Source: a virus. Taken from it: a stretch of 32,079 nt of DNA. The position numbers and the translations under genes were made by a program. Where the stretch lies: IMG/VR virus record IMGVR_UViG_3300010413_000151, positions 1 through 32,079 of that record. The stretch is one strand, 5' to 3'. Positions 6,784-13,238 of the stretch are shown piece after piece; within the stretch, counting starts at the first letter, position 1; each line of letters opens with the position of its first letter. Under the pieces are notes generated by a model. The model made no database searches and was not told the origin of the DNA. It saw nothing but the letters and a program-made list of their open reading frames with translations.

Positions 6784-6988
6784 GCCGTGTTACGAACCTA
6801 CGCAAGTCACATACGAAGCCGCTATACTGCAAACTTGGTGTTGCAAGTGTAGAAAATGGATTGACGGCACAGGGACAACCTATCATATGTATTGCCCCAC
6901 GTGTGGGCGATATTGGGACGATGCACGACGCAAGCCGGTCAAAAATCAGGACGCGCCGGGTAGGTGCGAAAAAGAGGGGGTGTTATGA
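6728..6988 (+). CDS. Zinc-ribbon reading frame with no canonical start
   Basis: The frame is open from 6728 to the TGA at 6986-6988. It contains W-C-C-K-C...Y-C-P-T-C, a clear zinc ribbon, and its stop overlaps the next gene's ATG as ATGA, the normal junction in this operon. There is no ATG, GTG or TTG before the cysteine region; the only ATG (codon 55) would cut the ribbon in half. It could use a rare start (ATA 6764, CTG 6827), be reached by +1 frameshifting near the TGA at 6781 of the upstream gene, or reflect a sequence error. True start unknown. Confidence 0.5.
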   Translation, partial: KRGRHHLKTVNRISFPIAEPCYEPTQVTYEAAILQTWCCKCRKWIDGTGTTYHMYCPTCGRYWDDARRKPVKNQDAPGRCEKEGVL

Positions 6989-7206
6989 CGGATAAAAGGG
7001 GTTTTTTCGTGGGGGTGATCTCGTGTGCCGCTTGGTGTGCATATAACGCTTATTACGTTATGGCCGACACGCCGGGGCAGGCGCGCGACAGGGTAAGAAA
7101 AGAACACTTCCCCAACTTCAAGCCAGAGCAATTAACCATAAAGATTGTCGAGATCGTAGACAGTGAAGAAGTAACGGAACTGGATGAACTAGACGTTGTT
7201 GGATAG
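6985..7206 (+). CDS. Hypothetical protein (73 aa)
   Basis: ATG 6985 with AGAGGGGGTG upstream, overlapping the previous stop by 4 nt. The N-terminal half has a short beta-like segment (F-F-V-G-V-I) and the pattern A-R-D-R-V-R-K; the C-terminus is acidic. The next gene has a comparable layout (W-I-F-E-V..., A-R-T-R-F), so the two may be distant paralogs. No family recognised. Confidence 0.6.
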   Translation: MTDKRGFFVGVISCAAWCAYNAYYVMADTPGQARDRVRKEHFPNFKPEQLTIKIVEIVDSEEVTELDELDVVG

Positions 7207-7207
7207 C

Positions 7208-7236
7208 TTGACAACCGTTGTCGGGTGTGATAAAAT
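7208..7236 (+). promoter_or_regulatory. Promoter, very short leader
   Basis: TTGACA (7208-7213), 17 bp, TAAAAT (7231-7236), with TGA before the -10 box. The expected start near 7243 leaves about 11 nt before ATG 7254, just enough for the ribosome site GGGGTGA. This is an internal promoter of the rightward operon. Confidence 0.75.
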
Positions 7237-7253
7237 GTGATGGGGGTGACGAT

Positions 7254-7484
7254 ATGTACCTTTGGATTTTTGAGGTATTTCATCCACGAAGTATGTGTGG
7301 ATGGAGTGATTACTACATCGTGGCTGGCATAAGTGAAACCGATGCCCGCACACGCTTCAAAGCCAGTGTTGGCAACACGGAAACAGAACCGGACGTGATT
7401 GGCCCATACCCTATCACCCAGGTTCTAGAGATCGGCGCGAGTGACGAAGGTATCACCATCCCAGAGATTGAGAAAGGGGCATAG
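7254..7484 (+). CDS. Hypothetical protein (76 aa)
   Basis: ATG 7254 follows GGGGGTGAC and its own promoter; the longer frame from 7218 would overlap the promoter. A small soluble alpha/beta-looking protein (Y-L-W-I-F-E-V; A-R-T-R-F-K-A). It resembles the preceding 73-residue protein in layout. No known family. Confidence 0.65.
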   Translation: MYLWIFEVFHPRSMCGWSDYYIVAGISETDARTRFKASVGNTETEPDVIGPYPITQVLEIGASDEGITIPEIEKGA

Positions 7485-7486
7485 CT

Positions 7487-7732
7487 ATGAAAGCGCACTT
7501 TGCATTGCAACTTATGATGCGCACAATTAGAAGCAAGGATGTATCACAAGACCCGGAATGGCAAGCGTTAGCCGCCGCCGTTGAAGAACTGAAGCGCCTT
7601 TATCGTGTTGAGGTAATCGCGCAGCACGCTTGGTGTTCAGGTGACGTTAAACACCTGGATTCCGTGTTTGGCGAAAAAGAAGATGATTGCCTGGACTGGC
7701 AAAGGGTGAGAGTTAGTGACAACGCTGATTAA
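7487..7732 (+). CDS. Hypothetical protein (81 aa)
   Basis: ATG 7487 with GAAAGGGG upstream, 2 nt after the preceding TAG. Mostly helical, with W-Q-A-L-A-A-A-V-E-E-L-K-R-L in the centre. No motif recognised. It overlaps the next gene by 17 nt. Confidence 0.6.
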   Translation: MKAHFALQLMMRTIRSKDVSQDPEWQALAAAVEELKRLYRVEVIAQHAWCSGDVKHLDSVFGEKEDDCLDWQRVRVSDNAD

Positions 7733-7976
7733 ATACCACGATTGCGTTATGGTAACAACGCGATTTTACGACGCTGGCGACTTTCCCCAACTGCAAGTGA
7801 ATATGGGCACGCGCGTTGTTGCAAACTTGACTAGGTACGAAACCCCTGTACTTGGCGAACGGGCGTGGTGGTTGCACGTTGGTGGTGATATCGTGTGTGT
7901 TGGCAAAGACGAAAAAGAAGCGGTCAGTAAGGCTCTAGAGATTCTTGGCTATGTTAACGTAAATAGCGACCAATAA
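7716..7976 (+). CDS. Hypothetical protein (86 aa)
   Basis: GTG 7716 is preceded by GGGTGAGAG and chosen on that basis; ATG 7749 is an alternative. Residues 50-75 (W-W-L-H-V-G-G-D-I-V-C-V-G-K-D-E-K-E-A) read as a beta hairpin and helix, like the small alpha/beta proteins before it. No family recognised. The TAA stop lies in the second stop-codon palindrome. Confidence 0.55.
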   Translation: MTTLIKYHDCVMVTTRFYDAGDFPQLQVNMGTRVVANLTRYETPVLGERAWWLHVGGDIVCVGKDEKEAVSKALEILGYVNVNSDQ

Positions 7977-7985
7977 ACCGTTTAT
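7973..7985. repeat. Stop-codon palindrome, copy 2
   Basis: ATAAACCGTTTAT, a perfect 13-bp odd palindrome of the TAAACSGTTTA subtype. The TAA at 7974-7976 is the stop of the preceding gene; AAGGGGTG, the next ribosome site, follows. Confidence 0.7.
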
Positions 7986-7997
7986 AAGGGGTGTCAA

Positions 7998-8840
7998 ATG
8001 GGTAAAAAAGTTGATGTGAAAGAAGTTGGTATTAAAGAAGCCGCCGCAAAACTGCTTAACGGTGATGCGGTTGTGGTCGAGTACACCAAGCTTGCTTGGC
8101 CGGTAGAAGTAGACGCGCCGGTTGTTAGGGGTCTCGACTACCCGGATTGGCTCTCAGAAGAGGCAGAGCGGGGCGTCAAGCGCGTTAAGGTACTGCTTGA
8201 AGATTATTCGGATGTAGACGAGTCGGAGCTACCGAAATGGTTGATTGGCTTTGAGCCTGAAGAAGAGCCAGAGGTAATAGTTATCGAGCGCGACGACTTA
8301 CCCGAATGGCTTCAGCCGATTGAGGATGATTGTGATGAAGAGGCCCACGACTGTGAAGAATTCGCTAAGGGCGTGGCGGACGTGCTAGACACCCTTGACA
8401 AACACAAGGCCAACGCGTTTGTTTACTACCCGCCAGAGCCAGAGCCAAAGCCGCGCGAAACTACAGAAATGTCTAACCGTGAGATTTTGGAAATAATCAG
8501 GGTGGATGTTGACGCGGCAATGAAACGGATAATGAGAGACGTGCGAGTTAGCACGGAAACGATAGCCGAAAGCGCAAGCAAACCCCACATAAGCCGCGCG
8601 CCTGTGCGGGCAAAACAAGGCCCAAATTATCCTGTCGTAGAGCGCACAACCGGGCGCAGGGTGAATTTGGCGACCGGGCAAGTAGAACACCCCTATGAGG
8701 CGATTACAGACCCCAACGAAGCCGGTAGACTTGGGCCAAATGTTAGGTCCGCAGTGCGTTGGGTTAGTCGGACACTTACAGAGCCAAGACGGTCAACCGC
8801 TGTATGCACCGCCGACAGGGGTTGGGTCAGGTCAATGTGA
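7998..8840 (+). CDS. Acidic hypothetical protein with repeated P-x-W-L motifs (280 aa)
   Basis: ATG 7998 with AAGGGGTG. Residues 45-115 contain three similar short motifs, Y-P-D-W-L, L-P-K-W-L and L-P-E-W-L, each in strongly acidic sequence, which may be repeated binding peptides. A lysine/arginine-richer half follows (residues 150-250). The last 35 or so residues turn Arg/Ser/Thr/Trp-rich and unlike the rest, while the +1 frame from 8740 becomes protein-like, so the true C-terminus may lie in that frame. No known family. Confidence 0.6.
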   Translation: MGKKVDVKEVGIKEAAAKLLNGDAVVVEYTKLAWPVEVDAPVVRGLDYPDWLSEEAERGVKRVKVLLEDYSDVDESELPKWLIGFEPEEEPEVIVIERDDLPEWLQPIEDDCDEEAHDCEEFAKGVADVLDTLDKHKANAFVYYPPEPEPKPRETTEMSNREILEIIRVDVDAAMKRIMRDVRVSTETIAESASKPHISRAPVRAKQGPNYPVVERTTGRRVNLATGQVEHPYEAITDPNEAGRLGPNVRSAVRWVSRTLTEPRRSTAVCTADRGWVRSM

Positions 8841-8970
8841 GATGCAAGAGATAAGAGAAGAGTTTAGGGGAAGACAACTTAAGCGTTGGGTGCCACAAAC
8901 ATTGCTATTGATAGTTCTGATATTTGCCTGTGCCGTATTGGGTTACGGCACGGTTTTTTTGGGATGGTGA
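8740..8970 (+). CDS. Small membrane protein, start uncertain
   Basis: A 76-residue frame. Its last 42 residues, from a possible ATG at 8842 one base after the previous stop, contain a single transmembrane helix (V-P-Q-T-L-L-L-I-V-L-I-F...). The part upstream of 8842 (Q-S-Q-D-G-Q-P-L-Y-A-P-P-T-G) looks like real protein and overlaps the preceding gene out of frame. Either the gene starts at 8740, or it starts at 8842 and the upstream sequence belongs to the preceding protein by frameshift. Neither start has a strong ribosome site. Confidence 0.5.
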   Translation: MLGPQCVGLVGHLQSQDGQPLYAPPTGVGSGQCEMQEIREEFRGRQLKRWVPQTLLLIVLIFACAVLGYGTVFLGW

Positions 8971-8973
8971 CAA

Positions 8974-9489
8974 ATGCCAAGGTTACACCAAAATCAAGCA
9001 TCGCACTATAATTACAAATGCGGCTTAGGACCATTTGACGTGTGTGTTACCTGCTATTACAAATATTACCGTGGTAGGCCGGTTCAGAAGTCGCCAGATT
9101 ATAATGACGGCGAATATACGTGCGCGGAATGCGGTAGGGTGCTGTCAGATGACGATGATCTGATAATTGCAAGGCGGCGGAGATCGTTAGGTTCGGGTTG
9201 GCCGTTCGCGCTTAAGTTCTGGGCTGTGTATGTTCTGCTTGGCGCTGTGGCGTTTGTGGTTGGCTATCTCGTGACACACAAAACCGAAAATTTGAATGTC
9301 GGGTTTCTGGCTGGAAGCGGTGTGTATCTGGCCGGGGTGCTTGTTCTGTTTGTCGTGATTGTTAGGTGGGTTGTTGATGAAGTCAGGTCTGCAAAAAAGC
9401 CAGTGCCCGATTTTGTCAGCATAGAAACCCCGGAATTGGCAGAACCGCCAGACCCGCCGTTAGCCGTGGGAGATGTAAAGGGGAACTGA
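8974..9489 (+). CDS. Zinc-ribbon membrane protein (171 aa)
   Basis: ATG 8974 after GGTGA. The N-terminus has C16, C24-V-T-C27 and a later C-A-E-C pair (about 49-52), a zinc-ribbon pattern. A basic R-R-R-R cluster and two transmembrane helices (roughly 76-98 and 108-132) follow, then a proline-rich acidic tail. A cytoplasmic zinc domain anchored in the membrane is plausible. No family recognised. Its TGA overlaps the next ATG by one base. Confidence 0.65.
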   Translation: MPRLHQNQASHYNYKCGLGPFDVCVTCYYKYYRGRPVQKSPDYNDGEYTCAECGRVLSDDDDLIIARRRRSLGSGWPFALKFWAVYVLLGAVAFVVGYLVTHKTENLNVGFLAGSGVYLAGVLVLFVVIVRWVVDEVRSAKKPVPDFVSIETPELAEPPDPPLAVGDVKGN

Positions 9490-9626
9490 TGGAAACTCAG
9501 CCGTTTCAGCCGTGGGAGTTTGCTATATTGATTGGCGCAATGCTTATGACTATTATACGTTTGGTGTGTTTAGTACCGGCAATAAAAATACCGTTTTTCT
9601 GTGAGGGTGAAAATGGCGATTGTTAA
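9489..9626 (+). CDS. Very small membrane protein (45 aa)
   Basis: The ATG overlaps the preceding stop (TGATG), the usual sign of coupled translation. The product has one hydrophobic segment, about residues 11-34 (F-A-I-L-I-G-A-M-L-M-T-I-I), and ends in a Cys-rich tail (F-F-C-E-G-E-N-G-D-C). The stop at 9624-9626 lies 14 nt inside the next gene. It fills what would otherwise be the largest gap in this operon. Confidence 0.5.
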   Translation: METQPFQPWEFAILIGAMLMTIIRLVCLVPAIKIPFFCEGENGDC

Positions 9627-9834
9627 AAAGTATTTCACTGCCGTTGATGTTGTCGATTACCTGTCTGAAAGCAAAGCAAAACTAGTTGTTGAACTTGACG
9701 CAGACTATATGTATTTTGAACCAGATATATTAGATGGCGGTTTGAGGCTTGAAATAGAGCACGACTCGGTTACGTTTGATGAAATTGTTGAAGAAATAGC
9801 GGCGCGCCTGGGCTTCAGTATTTACATTACATAG
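9613..9834 (+). CDS. Hypothetical acidic protein (73 aa)
   Basis: ATG 9613 is preceded by GAGGGTGA, so I prefer it over GTG 9601. A small alpha/beta protein with a long acidic stretch (E-L-D-A-D-Y-M-Y-F-E-P-D-I-L-D). No family recognised. The next gene follows after 9 nt. Confidence 0.6.
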   Translation: MAIVKKYFTAVDVVDYLSESKAKLVVELDADYMYFEPDILDGGLRLEIEHDSVTFDEIVEEIAARLGFSIYIT

Positions 9835-9843
9835 GGGGGTACG

Positions 9844-10335
9844 ATGTGCGGCGGAGAAGTCTATTTTGACGGTGAGGTATATTCCGTTTTTGCAAATTGC
9901 CCAGAATGCGGAGAGGAAATAAGCGCCGATCTGAGCGCGCTTTCAAGCCAGGTAAACAGGGAGTGCACTGGCTGTGGTATGTTGGTGGGTTTGTCAATCG
10001 GGGTTGTCACCACTCCGGGAGAGAAACCGTGTATGCTTTCTGATCAACAACGGCGCGCACTATCAATCATACTCAGCTATGATAACGGCATTACTCCATC
10101 ACAGTTTGCTGGTAAGATGTGGCCCGATAGCCAGGGTCACAAGACGTATTATAATGTTGGCCGGGGCGTTAGTCGGGGTGCGGGTATGGCTCTGGCTGGC
10201 GGCGGGTATCTGGGTAGACTGAGAAACGCCGGTTTAGCCCGCTGGCGGCACACGCCCACAAACGCAAAGATATACTATGTAACCGAACTTGCAAGAAGTT
10301 TATTAGGCGACTGTGGCGGGCCGGTCGATTTTTAA
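9844..10335 (+). CDS. Zinc-ribbon plus winged-helix DNA-binding protein (163 aa)
   Basis: ATG 9844 with AGGGGGG. Residues 19-44 hold C-P-E-C and C-T-G-C, a zinc ribbon. Residues 65-155 look like a winged helix-turn-helix: L-S-D-Q-Q-R-R-A-L-S-I-I-L, then I-T-P-S-Q-F-A-G-K-M-W, a recognition-helix region, a basic wing (R-W-R-H) and I-Y-Y-V-T-E-L-A-R. This could be a transcription regulator of the phage. It is the last gene before the promoter/terminator at 10356-10416. Confidence 0.55.
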   Translation: MCGGEVYFDGEVYSVFANCPECGEEISADLSALSSQVNRECTGCGMLVGLSIGVVTTPGEKPCMLSDQQRRALSIILSYDNGITPSQFAGKMWPDSQGHKTYYNVGRGVSRGAGMALAGGGYLGRLRNAGLARWRHTPTNAKIYYVTELARSLLGDCGGPVDF

Positions 10336-10355
10336 GGTTCTGGCAGATGTGGCAC

Positions 10356-10384
10356 TTGACAAGCAAGATACTGTATGATATTAT
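10356..10384 (+). promoter_or_regulatory. Promoter overlapping a terminator
   Basis: TTGACA (10356-10361), 17 bp, TATTAT (10379-10384), with TGA before the -10 box. The terminator's left arm starts 2 nt after the -10 box, so RNA starting about 7 nt downstream would lack most of that arm. Confidence 0.75.
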
Positions 10385-10385
10385 G

Positions 10386-10416
10386 GGATAGTCGATTGGT
10401 ACTATCCTATTTTTTT
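10386..10416 (+). terminator. Intrinsic terminator
   Basis: GGATAGT (10386-10392) pairs with ACTATCC (10401-10407) around an 8-nt loop, followed by TA and seven T (10410-10416). It would stop transcripts arriving from the upstream operon. Transcripts from the overlapping promoter should start inside the left arm and escape. Confidence 0.75.
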
Positions 10417-10439
10417 GCAACCTAAGGGGGGTTGCTGAG

Positions 10440-10823
10440 ATGAAAGCCAAAAGAAGTCTAAGACATAGGCGAATCGTGTTGAATGAGTGTCAGAAGGGTG
10501 ACGTTAACGCGTTTGTGTTTCTGAATGGTAGCGGGTCTATTGTTGCAAAAAAAGGCCCGGTCACTATTGGTAAGTGGACCTGTTATTTTCCGGTAGACAA
10601 GTTCCCGCCAATTGCAATCAGCGCCACAGGCACGGCAATTCGTTATCTGGGCGCTAAAGAAGACGAAGAAAGCTTTTGTGTTGCTTCCGGTGTAGCGTTT
10701 AAGCGCGCGATGCGAAACGTAGCAAGGCAGACGTGTGATATTATTGAGGCGCTAGAAGAGAGTGAGGCGCTTAATCTGCTTGATTACATTGCCGATTTCA
10801 ACAGTTCTAGCAAGTGTGGGTAA
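10440..10823 (+). CDS. Hypothetical protein (127 aa)
   Basis: ATG 10440 with AAGGGGGG upstream. Basic N-terminus (K-A-K-R-S-L-R-H-R-R), a beta-rich middle (V-N-A-F-V-F-L-N-G-S-G-S-I-V), and a helical acidic C-terminus (I-I-E-A-L-E-E-S-E-A). No family recognised. First gene of the second rightward transcription unit. Confidence 0.6.
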   Translation: MKAKRSLRHRRIVLNECQKGDVNAFVFLNGSGSIVAKKGPVTIGKWTCYFPVDKFPPIAISATGTAIRYLGAKEDEESFCVASGVAFKRAMRNVARQTCDIIEALEESEALNLLDYIADFNSSSKCG

Positions 10824-10824
10824 G

Positions 10825-10989
10825 ATGACGCTAATACCTGAGTTGAAAGCCGTTATAGCCGCAATCATCGCTATTGTATTGGTGTTTGTGTCTGCCCAAT
10901 TCTTGCCGGTGACACCCCCGCCACTTGCGTATGTCTTTATGGTGTTCGGTTTCTGGGTGATGCTATTCTCCGCTATGACAATGAGGTAA
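10825..10989 (+). CDS. Small membrane protein (54 aa)
   Basis: ATG 10825, 1 nt after the previous stop. Two hydrophobic helices (about 7-26 and 33-51) separated by a P-V-T-P-P-P turn make a hairpin membrane protein. Small holin- or antiholin-like proteins look like this, but so do many phage membrane proteins of unknown role. Confidence 0.6.
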   Translation: MTLIPELKAVIAAIIAIVLVFVSAQFLPVTPPPLAYVFMVFGFWVMLFSAMTMR

Positions 10990-10990
10990 T

Positions 10991-11797
10991 ATGGACGCAC
11001 AATATCTGTACCTTGATTTAGAAACAGGCCTTGACGAAAATATAGCTGATAGGTGGTCGTTGCCGCCCATTATCCCGGTTGAGAAGATGCCAAAGCCTCA
11101 GGACGTGATCAGCGGCACGGTTGCGGACGTGACCGCAACATTGGGCGGCTATGATGCAATGGCGCTTCATCCAGATTGGGTGACAAGTGTTTGGGACGCA
11201 GAAACGGCGGGAAAAGATCGTGCCGGTGTGCTTAAGGTAATCTCGACCGTATTACACAAGCGTGACGACTATATAAAGCGGTTGCCGCTTGACCCTCAGT
11301 TGTGTAGTATCATAAGCGCGGGCGTTGCCCTGGATGATAAACCAGCACTGGCGCTATTAAAGGGCGACGAAATATCAGAGGCGCATTTGCTCAGGATGGT
11401 TTGGGATTACGTAGCGGCGGCAAATATCATTGTTGGTTGGAAAGTGATCAATTTCGATTTGCGCGTTTTGGTGATGCGGTCAATACAGCTTTCGGTTAAG
11501 CCAACCAGGGCGCTTGATTTGCGCAAGTGGGGCAATCCACACGCTATTGATCTCAAAATCGAGCTATGGGGCAATGATACCGGCGTCAAGGGCCTTAAGG
11601 AAACGGCTATGCACTTTGGAATGGAAATTCCTGCTGGCGATATGGATGGTTCTATGGTGTGGTCCTATACCCCAGAACAATTGCGAGAGTACCAATTGAG
11701 TGATGTCATAATCACGCGCAAAATACACTTGGCAGTAGCCGGGTTTTTGTCAAATGTGCCGCCAATTTTCCACCCCGACAATGAGGCACCATTCTAA
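10991..11797 (+). CDS. 3'-5' exonuclease, DnaQ/PolB-exonuclease type
   Basis: 268 residues. Exo I is D9-L-E11, Exo II is N-F-D156-L-R, and Exo III is Y234-x3-D238, the arrangement of the metal-binding acids of the DEDDy exonuclease superfamily. The I-I-V-G-W-K-V-I-N-F-D context matches the exonuclease domain related to family B DNA polymerases. The enzyme would remove nucleotides from 3' ends in phage DNA replication, repair or nucleotide salvage. A region of about 80 residues between Exo I and the rest is longer than in minimal enzymes. No polymerase is seen in the window. ATG 10991 with GAGGT upstream. Confidence 0.8.
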   Translation: MDAQYLYLDLETGLDENIADRWSLPPIIPVEKMPKPQDVISGTVADVTATLGGYDAMALHPDWVTSVWDAETAGKDRAGVLKVISTVLHKRDDYIKRLPLDPQLCSIISAGVALDDKPALALLKGDEISEAHLLRMVWDYVAAANIIVGWKVINFDLRVLVMRSIQLSVKPTRALDLRKWGNPHAIDLKIELWGNDTGVKGLKETAMHFGMEIPAGDMDGSMVWSYTPEQLREYQLSDVIITRKIHLAVAGFLSNVPPIFHPDNEAPF

Positions 11798-12150
11798 TGT
11801 CACTAGTTGTTTGGGATGAACCTGTAAAGCACGTGCCGCTAGATGAATGGGAAGCACTTAGCGCAGACGGCGCGCCGCCCGGTGTGTACACCCGCAGATG
11901 GAAAGATACGCAGGTGTGGTATGGAAAAGTGGGCGGAACAAGAAAGCCGCCAATGTTTGTAACGCTAAGATATACAACGTCAAACTACGTCTATGTTAAA
12001 GTTATTGTCTCTGAAACAGGCACCGTTAACGTGTCTATGAATGGCACCGCAGAAATGACACGAAATGAGTTTATTGATATGGGCGTGGCAATTTCTGAAG
12101 CGTTTGAAAAGATAGCCAGGGAAAAGCCTAGCGAACACGCGCTAGTCTAA
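11797..12150 (+). CDS. Hypothetical protein (117 aa)
   Basis: Starts in a TAATG overlap with the exonuclease gene, so likely coupled. A beta-rich N-terminal part (V-Y-T-R-R-W-K-D-T-Q-V-W-Y-G) is followed by strands and a C-terminal helix. No motif recognised. The TAA stop lies inside the third stop-codon palindrome. Confidence 0.6.
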   Translation: MSLVVWDEPVKHVPLDEWEALSADGAPPGVYTRRWKDTQVWYGKVGGTRKPPMFVTLRYTTSNYVYVKVIVSETGTVNVSMNGTAEMTRNEFIDMGVAISEAFEKIAREKPSEHALV

Positions 12151-12159
12151 CGGTTAGAC
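12145..12159. repeat. Stop-codon palindrome, copy 3
   Basis: GTCTAACGGTTAGAC, a perfect 15-bp odd palindrome. TAA at 12148-12150 is the stop of the preceding gene. AAAAAGGAGAC, the next ribosome site, follows at once. Confidence 0.8.
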
Positions 12160-12174
12160 AAAAAGGAGACTTTG

Positions 12175-12441
12175 ATGGTAGCTGCAACGGCGGTTAGTGT
12201 GGCGGTTAGTGATGAAGCTATTAGGGCTGTTATCAACATCGCCAAAGAACGCGATAGAATGGCTGACAAGCTTGCTGGAAAGGTTGCTTTGTGCCTGATA
12301 GCTGGCGATTTCGAAATGGCGAATAAACTAGCGCAAGAAGCCAGGGCTTTAACAGCTAGGTCGGCTTCGGCTTTGGAAACTCTGGAACTTTTGGGGGTAA
12401 GCGTTGAAGATACCGGGGATGTCAAGCGCAACTTTTCCTGA
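12175..12441 (+). CDS. Hypothetical helical protein (88 aa)
   Basis: ATG 12175 has a strong site, AAAAAGGAG, 5 nt upstream. Alanine-rich and almost entirely helical (A-I-R-A-V-I-N-I-A-K-E-R; A-N-K-L-A-Q-E-A-R-A-L), probably a small coiled-coil or helical bundle. No family recognised. It overlaps the next gene by 38 nt. Confidence 0.6.
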   Translation: MVAATAVSVAVSDEAIRAVINIAKERDRMADKLAGKVALCLIAGDFEMANKLAQEARALTARSASALETLELLGVSVEDTGDVKRNFS

Positions 12442-12721
12442 GCCGCCGTTACCAAGGATAAGGTTTTTCTACATCCTTATCCATATGGTACTTGGTTGGC
12501 TAGTTGTCTTCGTGCTTGGGTTTCTAATCCTGAGCGTGACTAAACAGCGTATCATCACCTGTGGGTGTCTGGCTAGTGTAATTGGTGTCGGTGCGCTACT
12601 GGTAAGCTTTATATCAAAAGGTTCTTCAAGGTACGATACTGATGGAAACATTATAGACTATGAGGGCGGACAGGATGAATGGAAAGGCGCAGGCAGACCG
12701 GGCGCTTTTGATCACTGGTAA
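12404..12721 (+). CDS. Membrane protein (105 aa)
   Basis: TTG 12404 follows GGGGGTAAG; ATG 12419 is an alternative with no clear site. Two transmembrane helices (about 20-44 and 49-70) are followed by a polar tail with repeated acidic residues. No family recognised. Confidence 0.55.
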   Translation: MKIPGMSSATFPEPPLPRIRFFYILIHMVLGWLVVFVLGFLILSVTKQRIITCGCLASVIGVGALLVSFISKGSSRYDTDGNIIDYEGGQDEWKGAGRPGAFDHW

Positions 12722-13238
12722 ATCTAAATCTGGCAAGACATCACTGGCGCGCGCAGTTCAGAGGCAGTATCCACGCGGGCTAATTGTGCCTATGGCTATG
12801 TACCTGAAGCATTATGCCAGGGAAATAGGGTGGAATGGCATAAAGGATGATCGGGGCGTGAAGCTGCTCCAAGAATTTGGTATGGTGTTCAGGGATTATG
12901 ACCCGGATATTTGGGTAAGGCACAGTTTAGAAGAGTGGGTTATTACGACAGGCAATTATGATCTTTTCATCGCTGATGACATTAGATTTCCCAACGAAGT
13001 TCATCGCATATCTGGTTTTTTCGGAATAGAATATACAACCGTAGTTAGAATGGAGAGGGATGGAAATGGACTAGAGGGCGAATTAGCGACACACGCTTCA
13101 GAGCAAGAATTCTTGCAAATCAAACCGGATTTTGTTATCACTAATGATGGTGATTTGAAAGAATTGGAAGTAGAGGCCGGTAAGCTGTTAAGCGTTATGG
13201 GTCTACCAGTTGTAAAGGGGGTTTCTTATGGCTACTGA
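12675..13238 (+). CDS. Deoxynucleoside monophosphate kinase, phage type
   Basis: 187 residues. The Walker A loop is G15-K-S-K-S-G-K21-T. D101-D-I-R-F-P-N-E108 matches the D-D-V-R-F-P-N-E signature of phage dNMP kinases (the T4 gp1 group), which phosphorylate dNMPs, including modified ones, using ATP. Length is typical. ATG 12675 is chosen for GAGGGCGGACAGG upstream; ATG 12660 would add five residues. It would supply dNTP precursors for phage replication, in keeping with the nearby exonuclease. Confidence 0.75.
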   Translation: MNGKAQADRALLITGKSKSGKTSLARAVQRQYPRGLIVPMAMYLKHYAREIGWNGIKDDRGVKLLQEFGMVFRDYDPDIWVRHSLEEWVITTGNYDLFIADDIRFPNEVHRISGFFGIEYTTVVRMERDGNGLEGELATHASEQEFLQIKPDFVITNDGDLKELEVEAGKLLSVMGLPVVKGVSYGY

